Shown: positions 5,564 to 13,202, counted from the first letter of the stretch. The stretch: 19,344 bases of DNA from SVTX01 sp045632305 (GCA_045632305.1 JAZQWL010000017.1:1-19344); one strand, 5' to 3'. Notes: generated by a model not told the origin, from the letters alone. A program made the numbers and translations.

Positions 5564-6662
5564 AAAATACAAATGGACTCTTATATTCTCTTCAATAGTA
5601 ATATTGCTCCCCATCCTTCTCGGCTTTTTCGGAGGATCACTCCTCCCCGAGGAGATCGCGATCCACTGGGGCTTTAACGGTCAGGCGGACGGCTTTGCTT
5701 CGGCAAATATTTTCTTCATTCTCCCGCCCGTAATGCTCGCAATCCACTGGCTCTGTATTATTCTGACAACGGTGCTTGACAAGAAAAACACGCAAAACCA
5801 GAGCAAAAAGCTCATGAACATCGTGCTCTGGCTCATTCCCGCAATTTCTCTTGCGGCCTGCGGCATGATCTTTACCTCAGCTTTGGGCTTTGAGGACAAC
5901 GCGCACGTAATTCTTTACGTTCTGCTCGCGGTAATGTTCATTGTGATCGGCAACTATATGCCCAAGGCAAGAAGAAGCGTTACTACGGGCATCAAGATCA
6001 AATGGACGATGGCAAACGACGAAAACTGGCAGGCAACTCACCGTCTTGCGGGCAAATGCTACGTTGTAGCAGGGCTTCTCTGCCTTGCCGCAATTCCCCT
6101 CCCCATGGTAACGGGACTTATCGTTATGCTTGCCACAATTCTTTTAGCGTCGATCATCCCCGCGATATATTCCTACTATTTCTATAAAAAGCAGCTCCGT
6201 GAGGGCAGTGCGACAAAAGAGGACTACGATAACGGAATTCGCGAAATAATGCCAAACCGCAAAAGCTCAAGGGCAATCGCAATCGTCACAATCTCAATTG
6301 TTTTGATAATCTTGTTTATAGTTATGTTTACGGGCAAGCTCGAGATCACTCCCACCGAAACGGGTATTGACGTCAAAGCAACCTTTATCTCCGATGCAAC
6401 TATAAAATATTCCGATATCGACTCGGTTGAATACAGGGAAAACGGCGTCAGCGGCGTGAAATTCAATGGCTTTAATTCTGCTAAGCTTCTGCTCGGCGGC
6501 TTTAAAAACGATGAGTTCGGACTTTACACAAGATACACTCATGCGGGAAATAAACCCGCCATCGTAATAACAAGTGACGAGCGCATCATCGTTTTAGGCG
6601 ATAAAGATTCCGAATCAACAAGGGCTCTTTACGAAAGAATTCTCAGCGAAATATCAAAATAA
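5556..6662 (+). CDS. sdpI: SdpI-family membrane immunity/signalling protein with C-terminal PH-like domain
   Basis: A 368-residue polytopic protein. The N-terminus has the DUF1648 pattern (LPEEIAIHWGFNGQADGFA, residues about 30-48) between membrane segments. A central SdpI segment contains GNYMPKARRSVTTGIK, followed by WQATHRLAGK and several transmembrane helices. After a last helix (about 232-252) the tail, roughly 255-365, is soluble and beta-rich (DSVEYRENGVSGVKFNG ... ITSDERIIVLGDKD), resembling a bacterial PH domain. B. subtilis SdpI is about 207 residues, so this is the longer form. It overlaps the repressor gene by eight bases and so is translationally coupled. No SdpABC toxin genes are in the window, so it may protect against neighbours' toxins or sense membrane damage. 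Function is inferred from family and pairing. Confidence 0.88.
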   Translation: MIKKYKWTLIFSSIVILLPILLGFFGGSLLPEEIAIHWGFNGQADGFASANIFFILPPVMLAIHWLCIILTTVLDKKNTQNQSKKLMNIVLWLIPAISLAACGMIFTSALGFEDNAHVILYVLLAVMFIVIGNYMPKARRSVTTGIKIKWTMANDENWQATHRLAGKCYVVAGLLCLAAIPLPMVTGLIVMLATILLASIIPAIYSYYFYKKQLREGSATKEDYDNGIREIMPNRKSSRAIAIVTISIVLIILFIVMFTGKLEITPTETGIDVKATFISDATIKYSDIDSVEYRENGVSGVKFNGFNSAKLLLGGFKNDEFGLYTRYTHAGNKPAIVITSDERIIVLGDKDSESTRALYERILSEISK

Positions 6663-6668
6663 TCGCAA

Positions 6669-6695
6669 AAAGGCGGTCTTTGACCGCCTTTTTTA
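6669..6695 (+). terminator. intrinsic terminator of the sdpRI operon
   Basis: A stem AAAGGCGGTC/GACCGCCTTT with a three-base loop is followed by a T-run, seven bases after the sdpI stop codon. Confidence 0.9.
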
Positions 6696-6744
6696 TGCTT
6701 TTTTCTACCATTAACAAAATGTTCATCAACTTTTCGGGGTTTTA

Positions 6745-6753
6745 TGTTATAAT
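6745..6753 (+). promoter_or_regulatory. extended -10 promoter of the surface-protein operon
   Basis: TGTTATAAT is an extended -10 (TGn-TATAAT). No convincing -35 lies 16-18 bases upstream, which is usual for extended -10 promoters. The start codon is 38 bases further on. Confidence 0.65.
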
Positions 6754-6791
6754 GATATAAACAAATCATTTTAACAAGAAAGGAACCGACT

Positions 6792-7799
6792 ATGAAAACA
6801 ACTTTAAAAGGAAGATGGAAGATCCTCATAATTTTCGGGGTTCTGTTCGTTACCGTATGTCTTCTCCTCATTATGATTTTTAACGAGGGCAAAAAAACCT
6901 ATACCGTTACGTTCGATCTTGACGGCGGAATTCTCCTTGGCGGTTCTCTCGAGCAGCGCGTCACTCAAGGTCAGAACGCAACTCCTCCCTCCGCCGCAAA
7001 GGACGGAGCTTACCTCCGCGGATGGAGCGCGTCACATCAACATATAACCAGCGATATTACCATTAAAGCGATCTGGGATACCGAAACCACGGTAGGTATT
7101 ATTTACGACGATGCGAAAAACCAGAACTTCACTGCGATCGTCGGCTCTTACCCCTATCTTTCGGGCGACGTTTATCTCGGTTCTTACTATGACAACAAGA
7201 AGATCCTCAGCATCGGTCCCGAGGCGTTTATGGGAAGAACCCGAATTAAATCGGTTCACCTTCTGAACGGTCTTATATCCATCGGTGAGCGCGCCTTCGC
7301 GGGCTGCACACAGCTCAGGGAGATCACCATCCCCGAAACCGTAACCAATATAGAAAAGGATGCCTTCCGCGATTGCAAGGCACTTGAGGTGCTTATCCTC
7401 AACGAAGGACTTATAAAGATAGAATCGGGCGCGTTTGCGGGTTGCACTAACCTCAAGGCGATCATTATCCCCGAAAGCGTGATCGGTATCGAATCGGGTG
7501 CGTTTGAGGGCTGCGACAACCTCGTAATCAAGGCAAAAATCACAGAAGACGCGAAGCCCGCGCTCTGGAAGAAGGGCTGGGAGGGCTCGGCTCAGGTTGA
7601 CTGGTACGTTGACCCCACACTCCCCGAATTGCCCGGCAAGAACGACGATGAATTCCTGACCGACGAGGACGGCTCTGTTGTAACCGATGAGAACGGTGAG
7701 CCCATCACTGTCCCCGAGGACGAAAGCTCGCCCGAAACCGACGAGCAAGGCAACCCCGTTGAAACTCAAAGCTCTGAGGTAACGGACGGAGGAAAATAA
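6792..7799 (+). CDS. membrane-anchored InlB-repeat / BspA-type leucine-rich-repeat protein
   Basis: A 335-residue protein with a short basic N-terminus and one hydrophobic segment (about 10-31) that lacks a cysteine lipobox, so it is probably an uncleaved anchor with the rest outside. Residues 35-95 form a Listeria/Bacteroides-type InlB B-repeat (YTVTFDLDGG ... GWSASHQHITSDITIKAIWD). Residues 130-240 hold about four BspA-type LRR_5 repeats (IGERAFAGCTQLREITIPE, IEKDAFRDCKALEVLILNE, IESGAFAGCTNLKAIIIPE, IESGAFEGCDNL). The C-terminal 65 residues are very acidic (D, E, T, P) with no LPxTG or membrane segment. AAGAAAGGAA precedes the ATG. The next gene starts two bases after the stop and is a membrane protein also with an acidic tail. 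Likely a surface interaction or adhesion protein; ligand unknown. Confidence 0.85.
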   Translation: MKTTLKGRWKILIIFGVLFVTVCLLLIMIFNEGKKTYTVTFDLDGGILLGGSLEQRVTQGQNATPPSAAKDGAYLRGWSASHQHITSDITIKAIWDTETTVGIIYDDAKNQNFTAIVGSYPYLSGDVYLGSYYDNKKILSIGPEAFMGRTRIKSVHLLNGLISIGERAFAGCTQLREITIPETVTNIEKDAFRDCKALEVLILNEGLIKIESGAFAGCTNLKAIIIPESVIGIESGAFEGCDNLVIKAKITEDAKPALWKKGWEGSAQVDWYVDPTLPELPGKNDDEFLTDEDGSVVTDENGEPITVPEDESSPETDEQGNPVETQSSEVTDGGK

Positions 7800-7801
7800 A
7801 T

Positions 7802-8629
7802 ATGAATATGATGGTTATGCTGGTGGTGCTATCCGTCGTTCTCTTTACTGCGCTGTTTTTCATGTGCTATTATAAGGAGAAAATGAAGCACCACCCGATA
7901 ATGAACACCCTGTTCGTTGTAGCAAGCGCAGCATTCTTCTTTGCTTGGAACTACGCGGCATTTGAACGCGGATGGCTCAAGGACGGCTTTATGACGCTCG
8001 AAAATATAAGCCCGTTCATTTGCACGGTCATTCTTCTGACTCCGTTTATGCAGGAGAAGATCAGGGATCTCGCCTACTGCGCTATCGCATTTCTGAGCTT
8101 CGGTATGTTCCTTGCTATGTACGTAAGTCCCTTTGCGGAATACTTCTTTAATTTCCAGCAAAATGCAACATTCATACATATTGCAGAGCAGGCATGCCAC
8201 CTCATCATGGCGCTCTACGGCTTCTATCTCTTCCTCGTAGGACGCGTAAAAGTCAACCTGAAGAGCTTCCTTAAAGCGATTGCTTTCGTATATTCTGCCG
8301 TCGCATTCGGTGTGTTCCTTAACTGGTGCTTCCACTTGGCGAATTTCGGCATGAATATGTACGGCAAGTATTCAATTTACTTCCTCGACATTTTCGGAAG
8401 CTTTGAAGCAACGCTTATCGCCTACCTGCTTGGAATACTCGGCGTGCTTACCCTCGGCTTCCTTACAGGTCACTTCCTTGAATGGGTGTCAACCCCTTCG
8501 GTAAAGAAGACAAAACCGTCAAAAACCGACAATGCGAACGTAACCGACGAAATTCCGACGGACGCCGTAACGGAAACGACCGCAGATACCGACCAAGACG
8601 TTGCGGAAACAGTAAAAATTCAAGAATAA
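7802..8629 (+). CDS. polytopic membrane protein of unknown function (weakly YwaF/TMEM164-like)
   Basis: A 275-residue protein with about seven hydrophobic helices between residues 4 and 225 and a soluble C-terminal tail of some 45 residues rich in D, T and E. A conserved-looking membrane His/Cys stretch (HIAEQACHLIMALYGFYL) and a second His in FLNWCFHLANFG recall YwaF/TIGR02206 proteins, but the similarity is too weak to name it. The ribosome binding site GGAGG lies inside the last codons of the preceding surface-protein gene, so the two are translated from one mRNA. Both end in an acidic, threonine-rich tail. Confidence 0.75.
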   Translation: MNMMVMLVVLSVVLFTALFFMCYYKEKMKHHPIMNTLFVVASAAFFFAWNYAAFERGWLKDGFMTLENISPFICTVILLTPFMQEKIRDLAYCAIAFLSFGMFLAMYVSPFAEYFFNFQQNATFIHIAEQACHLIMALYGFYLFLVGRVKVNLKSFLKAIAFVYSAVAFGVFLNWCFHLANFGMNMYGKYSIYFLDIFGSFEATLIAYLLGILGVLTLGFLTGHFLEWVSTPSVKKTKPSKTDNANVTDEIPTDAVTETTADTDQDVAETVKIQE

Positions 8630-8634
8630 ACACA

Positions 8635-8668
8635 AAAAGCACCCCGAGGGGTGCTTTTGTTTTTTATT
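8635..8668. terminator. bidirectional intrinsic terminator
   Basis: An 11-bp stem AAAAGCACCCC/GGGGTGCTTTT with a GA loop has T-rich tails on both strands (GTTTTTTATTT on plus, TGTGTTT on minus). It ends the 6792-8629 operon and the convergent small gene at 8668. Confidence 0.88.
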
Positions 8669-8883
8669 TATCTCTTCAGGGGCGCCCACTGATCGTATTT
8701 ATTGCAAGAGGATGTCGCCGTCTTATCCATTCGAACCCATCCACTGTCGCGACAAAGACACTTCCCCTTCGCGCTCGATCCGTCGACTGTTACCCATTGA
8801 CCGTAAAAATCAGTCTGTCTGTTGCCCGCCCAATAGGAGCATGTCGCGCAATATTTCCAAGTTCCGGGATACTTCGTTGCCAT
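8668..8883 (-). CDS. small cysteine-rich protein, hypothetical
   Basis: A 71-residue protein with no signal peptide or membrane helix. It carries YCATCSYW (C12, C15), KGKCLC (C42, C44) and SSCNKYDQW (C60), a spacing that suggests a single zinc or Fe-S site, plus many Trp/Tyr residues. It resembles a recurrent but uncharacterised small protein of Clostridia with the pattern YCxTCxYWxGxR ... KGKC ... SSCxKYxxW; this is from memory, not a search. The ATG at 8883 is chosen because GGAGG stands five bases upstream. A perfect consensus promoter and a terminator bracket it as a single-gene transcript, which supports it being a real, well-expressed gene. Confidence 0.82.
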   Translation of the reverse strand: MATKYPGTWKYCATCSYWAGNRQTDFYGQWVTVDGSSAKGKCLCRDSGWVRMDKTATSSCNKYDQWAPLKR

Positions 8884-8942
8884 AACTGCCTCCAATGCAT
8901 ATAGCTTATAATTGTCAATTTCAAAGCCCTTGGCCTGTATTC

Positions 8943-8971
8943 ATTATACCTCTGTTTTGGGAGTTTGTCAA
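8943..8971 (-). promoter_or_regulatory. consensus promoter of the small cysteine-rich gene
   Basis: On the minus strand TTGACA (8966-8971) and TATAAT (8943-8948) are 17 bases apart. The leader to the start codon is about 50 bases. Confidence 0.87.
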
Positions 8972-9029
8972 GAATCGCCTTAAAAACAGAAATCTCCGAA
9001 CGGAACGGCAAATCATATCCGAAACCTTC

Positions 9030-9058
9030 TTGATTTTTTTACAAAAATAGTGTATAAT
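9030..9058 (+). promoter_or_regulatory. promoter of the zinc-ribbon acyltransferase gene
   Basis: TTGATT (9030-9035) and TATAAT (9053-9058) are separated by 17 bases; the start codon is 60 bases downstream. Confidence 0.75.
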
Positions 9059-9118
9059 ATGTAAGATGTGCGAAAATTTTATAAAAATGCGCATAAATAA
9101 CGGATTGGAAAAAGGTAT

Positions 9119-10396
9119 ATGGCAGTAAATTACAAAAACAAAAAACGTTACAACACCGCAAAATACCCAATAAGACAACCCAAATTTTTTGTATGGCTCA
9201 TTCAAGTTCTCTCCACAATATTGCTCTGCAAAAAGGAACACAAGGTAGAGAGAATCGGCATGGATGACCTGAAATCCCCCTACATTCTTCTTTCGAACCA
9301 CATGTCATTCGTTGACTTCGAGCTCGTCAGCAAAGGCACCTACCCCGCGCGAGTTAACAACGTAGTTAATATCGACGGCTATTACATGCGCCCTTGGCTC
9401 ATGGAATGGATCGGTTCGATCTGTACCAGAAAATTCACCACCGACTTTCATCTTGTAAAGTCCATCCGCCACGTAATAAAGCGCGGCGATATCCTGTGCA
9501 TGTACCCCGAGGCGAGATATTCCCCCTGCGGTACTACCTCCTACATACCCGACTCCGTCGGCTCCTTGATCAAGATGAACAAGGTCCCCGTTGTAGTCGC
9601 AATTCACAGAGGTAACTTCCTCCACGCTCCCTTCTGGAACTTCAGACAAAAGAGAAAGGTGCCTATGCACACCACTCTCACTCTGACCCTCACCGCCGAG
9701 GACGTGTCAAGAATGACAGTCGACGAGATAAATGAAGCAATACAGAAGGCATTCAAGTACGACGATTACCGATACCAGAAGGACAACGGAATCCTTATAA
9801 CCGACACTTTCCGTGCAGAAGGACTTCACAAAATTCTTTACAAGTGTCCGAACTGTATGGCAGAATCAAGAATGGACTCAAAAGGCGCTGAAATCTTCTG
9901 TCCAGATTGCGGCAAGCGTTGGACTCTGCTTGAGACGGGATATCTTCAGGCAAACGAGGGCGAGACCGAATTCGATCACGTTCCCGATTGGTTTGAATGG
10001 GAGCGCGAGCAGGTTCGACTCGAAATCGAGAGAGGAGAATATTCCTTCTCCGACGATGTCGACGTTCACTCGATGCCCCGTTGCTACCGCTTCATGCCTC
10101 TTGGCGGCGCAAAGCTTACGCACGACGCGGAAAACGGTTTTATTCTTGAAGGACATTACAGAGGCGAGGATTACAAAATTCAGAGAATGCCCCTCCAGAG
10201 CAACTCCCTGCACGTCGAGTATGATTTCCAGCATATCAAGCCCATTGACTGCATAGATATTTCCACCGAGGACGACTCGTTCTACTGCTTCCCCACAAAG
10301 GAAAACGTGGTTACGAAGCTTTCACTCGCAACCGAGGAAATATATAAGATCAAAAGTCAGAATTTAAGAAAAAAGAAAATCGAATCTGCAAAATGA
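9119..10396 (+). CDS. PlsC-like lysophospholipid acyltransferase with internal zinc ribbon
   Basis: A 425-residue protein. The N-terminal half is an LPLAT/PlsC fold. A hydrophobic stretch (about 24-38) is followed by the catalytic NHMSFVD motif (H61, D66), the glycerol-phosphate-binding analogue YPEARYS (129-135) and the hydrophobic VPVVVAIHRG strand. At about 243-264 a four-cysteine zinc ribbon interrupts (CPNC, C243/C246; CPDC, C261/C264), followed by a soluble beta-rich domain of about 150 residues. Such enzymes transfer acyl chains to lysophosphatidate or related lipids at the inner membrane face. The ribbon and the C-terminal domain are not part of ordinary PlsC (about 240 residues). AAAAAGGT precedes the ATG. 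It is a single gene between its own promoter and terminator. The acyl acceptor is unknown. Confidence 0.85.
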   Translation: MAVNYKNKKRYNTAKYPIRQPKFFVWLIQVLSTILLCKKEHKVERIGMDDLKSPYILLSNHMSFVDFELVSKGTYPARVNNVVNIDGYYMRPWLMEWIGSICTRKFTTDFHLVKSIRHVIKRGDILCMYPEARYSPCGTTSYIPDSVGSLIKMNKVPVVVAIHRGNFLHAPFWNFRQKRKVPMHTTLTLTLTAEDVSRMTVDEINEAIQKAFKYDDYRYQKDNGILITDTFRAEGLHKILYKCPNCMAESRMDSKGAEIFCPDCGKRWTLLETGYLQANEGETEFDHVPDWFEWEREQVRLEIERGEYSFSDDVDVHSMPRCYRFMPLGGAKLTHDAENGFILEGHYRGEDYKIQRMPLQSNSLHVEYDFQHIKPIDCIDISTEDDSFYCFPTKENVVTKLSLATEEIYKIKSQNLRKKKIESAK

Positions 10397-10401
10397 TAAA
10401 C

Positions 10402-10434
10402 AAAAAAATCGGACGAAGCCCGTCCGATTTTTTT
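10402..10434. terminator. bidirectional intrinsic terminator
   Basis: A 14-bp stem AAAAAAATCGGACG/CGTCCGATTTTTTT with a 5-base loop gives a T-run on either strand. It lies between the convergent acyltransferase and hydrolase genes. Confidence 0.9.
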
Positions 10435-10443
10435 ATCTTTAAA

Positions 10444-11394
10444 TTATTCTTTTTTCCAAACGCTCTCAAATTCACGGACCGCTTTATAATACCCCTCCTG
10501 ATTCTTCGGGAAAGCCAATCCGTGCCCCGCTCCGGGAGATACGTACATTGCCTTTTCGGTAGGACAAATTTCATACATTTTCTCACTCATATAAAGCGGA
10601 ACAAATTCATCTGTGTCACCATGTACGAAAAATATCGGTATTTTTGCTCGCTTGACCGCAGCCAGAGGTTCGCTCTTGTTGGGATCAAAGCCGCCGAAAA
10701 TAATCGCGCCAAGACGGATCAAGGGATATATGATTTTCACGGGGAGATGCATCTTTCGTACTATTTTACAGATGATCTCGCGAGTCGACGAGTACGGGCA
10801 GTCCGCAAGCACGGAAACCACGTTGTCAGGCAATTCTTCTCCTGCCGCCAAAAGAACGGTCGCCGCGCCCATGGAAATTCCCGTGATTATAATCTTCTGC
10901 TCCTTGCCGAAACGCTCGATCGCAAAGTCTATCCAATCAATGCAGTCAAGCTTTTCCTTGTATCCGAAGGTGGTAACGTGTCCCTCGCTGTCGCCGTGCG
11001 CTCGCTGATTTATAATCATTACGTTTCGCCCAAGATTAAAGCAACGCTCAACGCCGCCGCTCAGATCACGCTCGGCATTACCCTCGTAGCCGTGAAACAT
11101 TATTTCAAGGGGCGCGCCCTTTTCATATTCATAGTATTTACCGCGAAGTGTAAGTCCGTCGCGCGAGCGGATCTCAAAGCTTTCGTGCTTCATCGCGCAA
11201 AGCTGCTTCTGCCATCTTATCATGTCCTCGCGAAACTCCTCGTAAATTCTGCCCCTAGGAATATCGTACTGTCCCTCGGGGAGCGACTTTCGTTTGGGCG
11301 AATAAAAGACCTTCAAAAAACATATAAAAGAGCCAAGCAGAATTATCACCGCAAGCGCTCCTATAACTGTCAGAGTAATTTCAAATGCATTCAT
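10444..11394 (-). CDS. membrane-anchored alpha/beta hydrolase
   Basis: A 316-residue protein with an N-terminal transmembrane helix (about 8-30) and then an alpha/beta-hydrolase domain. Visible catalytic features are the oxyanion region MFHGYEGN (99-106), the nucleophile elbow GISMGA (S174), the acid in HGDTDEFVP (D262) and the histidine in GAGHG (H291). Two added helices between 200 and 235 form a cap. It resembles the BEM46/serine-aminopeptidase-S33 group of esterases; the substrate is not predictable. GGAGATAAACC precedes the ATG. It is transcribed alone from a promoter at 11424-11451 toward the shared terminator at 10402-10434. Confidence 0.87.
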   Translation of the reverse strand: MNAFEITLTVIGALAVIILLGSFICFLKVFYSPKRKSLPEGQYDIPRGRIYEEFREDMIRWQKQLCAMKHESFEIRSRDGLTLRGKYYEYEKGAPLEIMFHGYEGNAERDLSGGVERCFNLGRNVMIINQRAHGDSEGHVTTFGYKEKLDCIDWIDFAIERFGKEQKIIITGISMGAATVLLAAGEELPDNVVSVLADCPYSSTREIICKIVRKMHLPVKIIYPLIRLGAIIFGGFDPNKSEPLAAVKRAKIPIFFVHGDTDEFVPLYMSEKMYEICPTEKAMYVSPGAGHGLAFPKNQEGYYKAVREFESVWKKE

Positions 11395-11423
11395 TGGTTT
11401 ATCTCCAAAACGTTGTTATATAT

Positions 11424-11451
11424 ATTATATCACCTTTGCTGTTTTTTTCAA
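11424..11451 (-). promoter_or_regulatory. promoter of the alpha/beta hydrolase gene
   Basis: On the minus strand TTGAAA (11446-11451), a 16-base spacer and an extended -10 TGATATAAT whose TATAAT is at 11424-11429. Confidence 0.75.
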
Positions 11452-11496
11452 GAGGTTATAAAGGATTTCTTAAAGAAACGCTCGCCCAATAACAGA

Positions 11497-11527
11497 AGAA
11501 AACCACCCATCAGGGTGGTTTTTCTTT
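11497..11527 (-). terminator. intrinsic terminator of the XRE-family gene
   Basis: A stem AAAACCACCC/GGGTGGTTTT with loop ATCA lies just after the stop codon at 11536. T-runs are present on both strands, but only the minus strand has a gene ending here. Confidence 0.8.
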
Positions 11528-11535
11528 TGTATTCG

Positions 11536-11994
11536 TCATAACGTAAGAAGTAATATCGTCAAAATTATTAAAATCGCCATTATAGCAAACAATATGCAAA
11601 AAGTTTTCTTTTTTCTTACAAGAGCCAAAATTATGCCTGTCGTTGCAATATATGCACCGATTATAGACCAAATTTCGTGTAAAAACATACCGATAAATGC
11701 CATAATAAAGCCACCGGCTAAAAGTATAAACCCTAATATCGCTAAATTTTTCACTTCAACCGACTCTTTATTCGCTTTCGGCTTTACGTCCTCGGTCGTT
11801 TTGCCTGTTACAATATATTCAACGCTTGTGTTTAAAACTTTAGCCAGCGCTATTAAATTATAGGCGTCGGGGGCACAAGCATCAGTTTCCCACTTTGAAA
11901 CCGACTGCCTTGATACACCGATTTTCTCCGCTATCTCTTCTTGTGAAAATTGTTGTGCCTTTCTCAACGAAATTATTCTATTTCCTATTGTCAT
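11536..11994 (-). CDS. XRE-family transcriptional regulator with C-terminal membrane domain
   Basis: A 152-residue protein. Residues 1-65 form a Cro/C1-type helix-turn-helix (FSQEEIAEKIGVSRQSVSKWE), followed by a charged linker and three hydrophobic helices (about 82-105, 108-126 and 131-151). Membrane-tethered XRE proteins of this form are common in Firmicutes; targets are generally unknown. The ATG at 11994 is chosen because GAGGTGAAATT immediately precedes it; an upstream in-frame ATG would place the start within the promoter. It is a single-gene unit with promoter and terminator. Which genes it controls is not evident. Confidence 0.88.
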   Translation of the reverse strand: MTIGNRIISLRKAQQFSQEEIAEKIGVSRQSVSKWETDACAPDAYNLIALAKVLNTSVEYIVTGKTTEDVKPKANKESVEVKNLAILGFILLAGGFIMAFIGMFLHEIWSIIGAYIATTGIILALVRKKKTFCILFAIMAILIILTILLLTL

Positions 11995-12024
11995 AATTTC
12001 ACCTCGACTGCATTTATTAATATC

Positions 12025-12053
12025 ATTATACACCAATAATACGATATTTTCAA
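12025..12053 (-). promoter_or_regulatory. promoter of the XRE-family gene
   Basis: On the minus strand TTGAAA (12048-12053) and TATAAT (12025-12030) are separated by 17 bases. Confidence 0.82.
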
Positions 12054-12147
12054 GCAAAAAATGCGCAACTTTAGTTTACATTTGATATATATTTGTTGCT
12101 TTTGAGGTGAAAACTGACAAAACAGGTGACAACGGGTACGTTATAAA

Positions 12148-12330
12148 AGGGGATTTGAACCTCCTGTTCTCGCTGCGGCTCGGTCACCTCGCGGATCTGA
12201 CAGTCCACCGGACTGTCATTCAACACCGCTCGGCCGTTCGAAAAACGCCTCGCGTTTTTCTCTCTACCTCCGAGTTATTCGCCCTTCGGGCTCATAACCC
12301 TACGGTCAGCAAGGGGCAAAGCCACTCCTC
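12148..12330. repeat. hairpin-rich non-coding stretch with a copy of the tRNA-fMet T-arm
   Basis: No convincing gene occupies 12054-12337. At 12148-12166 there are 19 bases identical to the T-arm of the adjacent tRNA-fMet (12387-12405), in the same orientation. Further on come perfect hairpins at 12199-12217 (GACAGTCC-ACC-GGACTGTC) and 12240-12260 (GAAAAACGC-CTC-GCGTTTTTC), and one at about 12274-12296 (GTTAT..GCCC-TTC-GGGC..ATAAC). It is much richer in G+C than the flanking intergenic DNA. It could be a tRNA-linked palindromic element, a structured RNA read through from the tRNA operon, or a relic of insertion at the tRNA. No transposase or integrase is nearby. Confidence 0.6.
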
Positions 12331-12337
12331 GTAAAAG

Positions 12338-12370
12338 CAAAAAGAAAAACCAGTCCGTTGGACTGGTTTT
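12338..12370 (-). terminator. intrinsic terminator of the tRNA operon
   Basis: A stem AAAACCAGTCC/GGACTGGTTTT with a 3-base loop begins just after the encoded CCA end of tRNA-fMet and is followed on the minus strand by TCTTTTTGC. Confidence 0.87.
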
Positions 12371-12375
12371 CTTTT

Positions 12376-12453
<78 letters not shown>

Positions 12454-12463
12454 ATATTCAAAA

Positions 12464-12552
12464 TGGTGCCGGAAACCGGTCTCGAACCGGTACGCTACTC
12501 TCGTAGCACGGGATTTTAAGTCCCGGGCGTCTGCCAATTCCGCCATTCCGGC
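12464..12552 (-). tRNA. tRNA-Leu (TAA)
   Basis: An 89-base class II tRNA on the minus strand. The 7-bp acceptor stem is GCCGGAA/TTCCGGC with discriminator A and encoded CCA. The anticodon loop is CTTAAAA (anticodon TAA, reading UUA/UUG), with a long variable arm TGCTACGAGAGTAGC and T-arm ACCGG-TTCGAGA-CCGGT. It is first in a two-tRNA operon. Confidence 0.96.
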
Positions 12553-12598
12553 ATTTCTGGACTACACGCGGAAACATCCCTTCTCGATTGCACAATAT

Positions 12599-12627
12599 AT
12601 TATACCATTACGGCGCCATTTTGTCAA
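12599..12627 (-). promoter_or_regulatory. consensus promoter of the tRNA-Leu/tRNA-fMet operon
   Basis: On the minus strand TTGACA (12622-12627) and TATAAT (12599-12604) are 17 bases apart, about 45 bases before the mature 5' end of tRNA-Leu. Confidence 0.9.
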
Positions 12628-12646
12628 TACCTTTTTTGCAAAAAGT

Positions 12647-13192
12647 TTATTTAATTATTCTTTCAATTACGTTCCTCTCCGCTCTGCGCTTACCGAGCAT
12701 GGAAACGTACAGATCAAAGTACGTCTTGAAATCCACCTCAAAATCGCCCAGTACGAGCAGTTCCATATCTACGGAAAACAGCTTCACGTACGTTCCCACC
12801 CGAGAAAAGCCGCAGCGACGGTAAAAGCCAAGTCTGCGCGCCGCCATTTCTCCCGAGTCGGGATCCTCAATTTCAAGAAAAATTTTTCTGTCGCAATACT
12901 CTTCCCTCAAAAGTCGGAGCGCAAGCTCACCGATCCCGCGATTTCTGTAATCCTTATGAATTGCAAAATAATCCACCATTGCGAGATCCCGAAAGAAGAA
13001 CGTAAAGAAAAATCCGCAGATCTTACCGTCAAGCACGATCTTAAGAACACTTCCCGCCCCCGATTCGTTATGGGCAAGTATGATGGAGAACGGCTTCCTT
13101 TCGTTTTCGGGAAACGCCTCAACGTAGATACTCTCAACCGTCTCTACGTCATTATATTCCATTTTTTCAAGCTTTATTCCTGTGTTTTGCAT
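12647..13192 (-). CDS. GNAT-family N-acetyltransferase
   Basis: A 181-residue protein with the GNAT acetyl-CoA-binding core: strand AMVDYFAIHKDYRNRGIGELAL with the R-N-R-G-I-G pyrophosphate-binding loop (83-88), preceded by the beta hairpin VLDGKICGFFFTFFF. A C-terminal extension of about 50 residues follows. The acceptor substrate is unknown. GGGTGAAAT precedes the ATG. It begins ten bases after the znuB stop codon, so it is probably the last gene of the zinc-uptake operon. No clear terminator separates it from the tRNA promoter downstream. A direct role in zinc homeostasis is not evident. Confidence 0.88.
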   Translation of the reverse strand: MQNTGIKLEKMEYNDVETVESIYVEAFPENERKPFSIILAHNESGAGSVLKIVLDGKICGFFFTFFFRDLAMVDYFAIHKDYRNRGIGELALRLLREEYCDRKIFLEIEDPDSGEMAARRLGFYRRCGFSRVGTYVKLFSVDMELLVLGDFEVDFKTYFDLYVSMLGKRRAERNVIERIIK

Positions 13193-13202
13193 ATTTCACC
13201 CG

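Noticed and set aside
10393..11541. 382-residue plus-strand open frame
   Set aside because: Antisense to the alpha/beta hydrolase with an intact catalytic triad, and it begins inside a terminator.
12107..12334. 75-residue open frame in the tRNA-linked cassette
   Set aside because: It runs through several hairpins and the T-arm copy, has no clear coding bias, and is better explained as non-coding structure.
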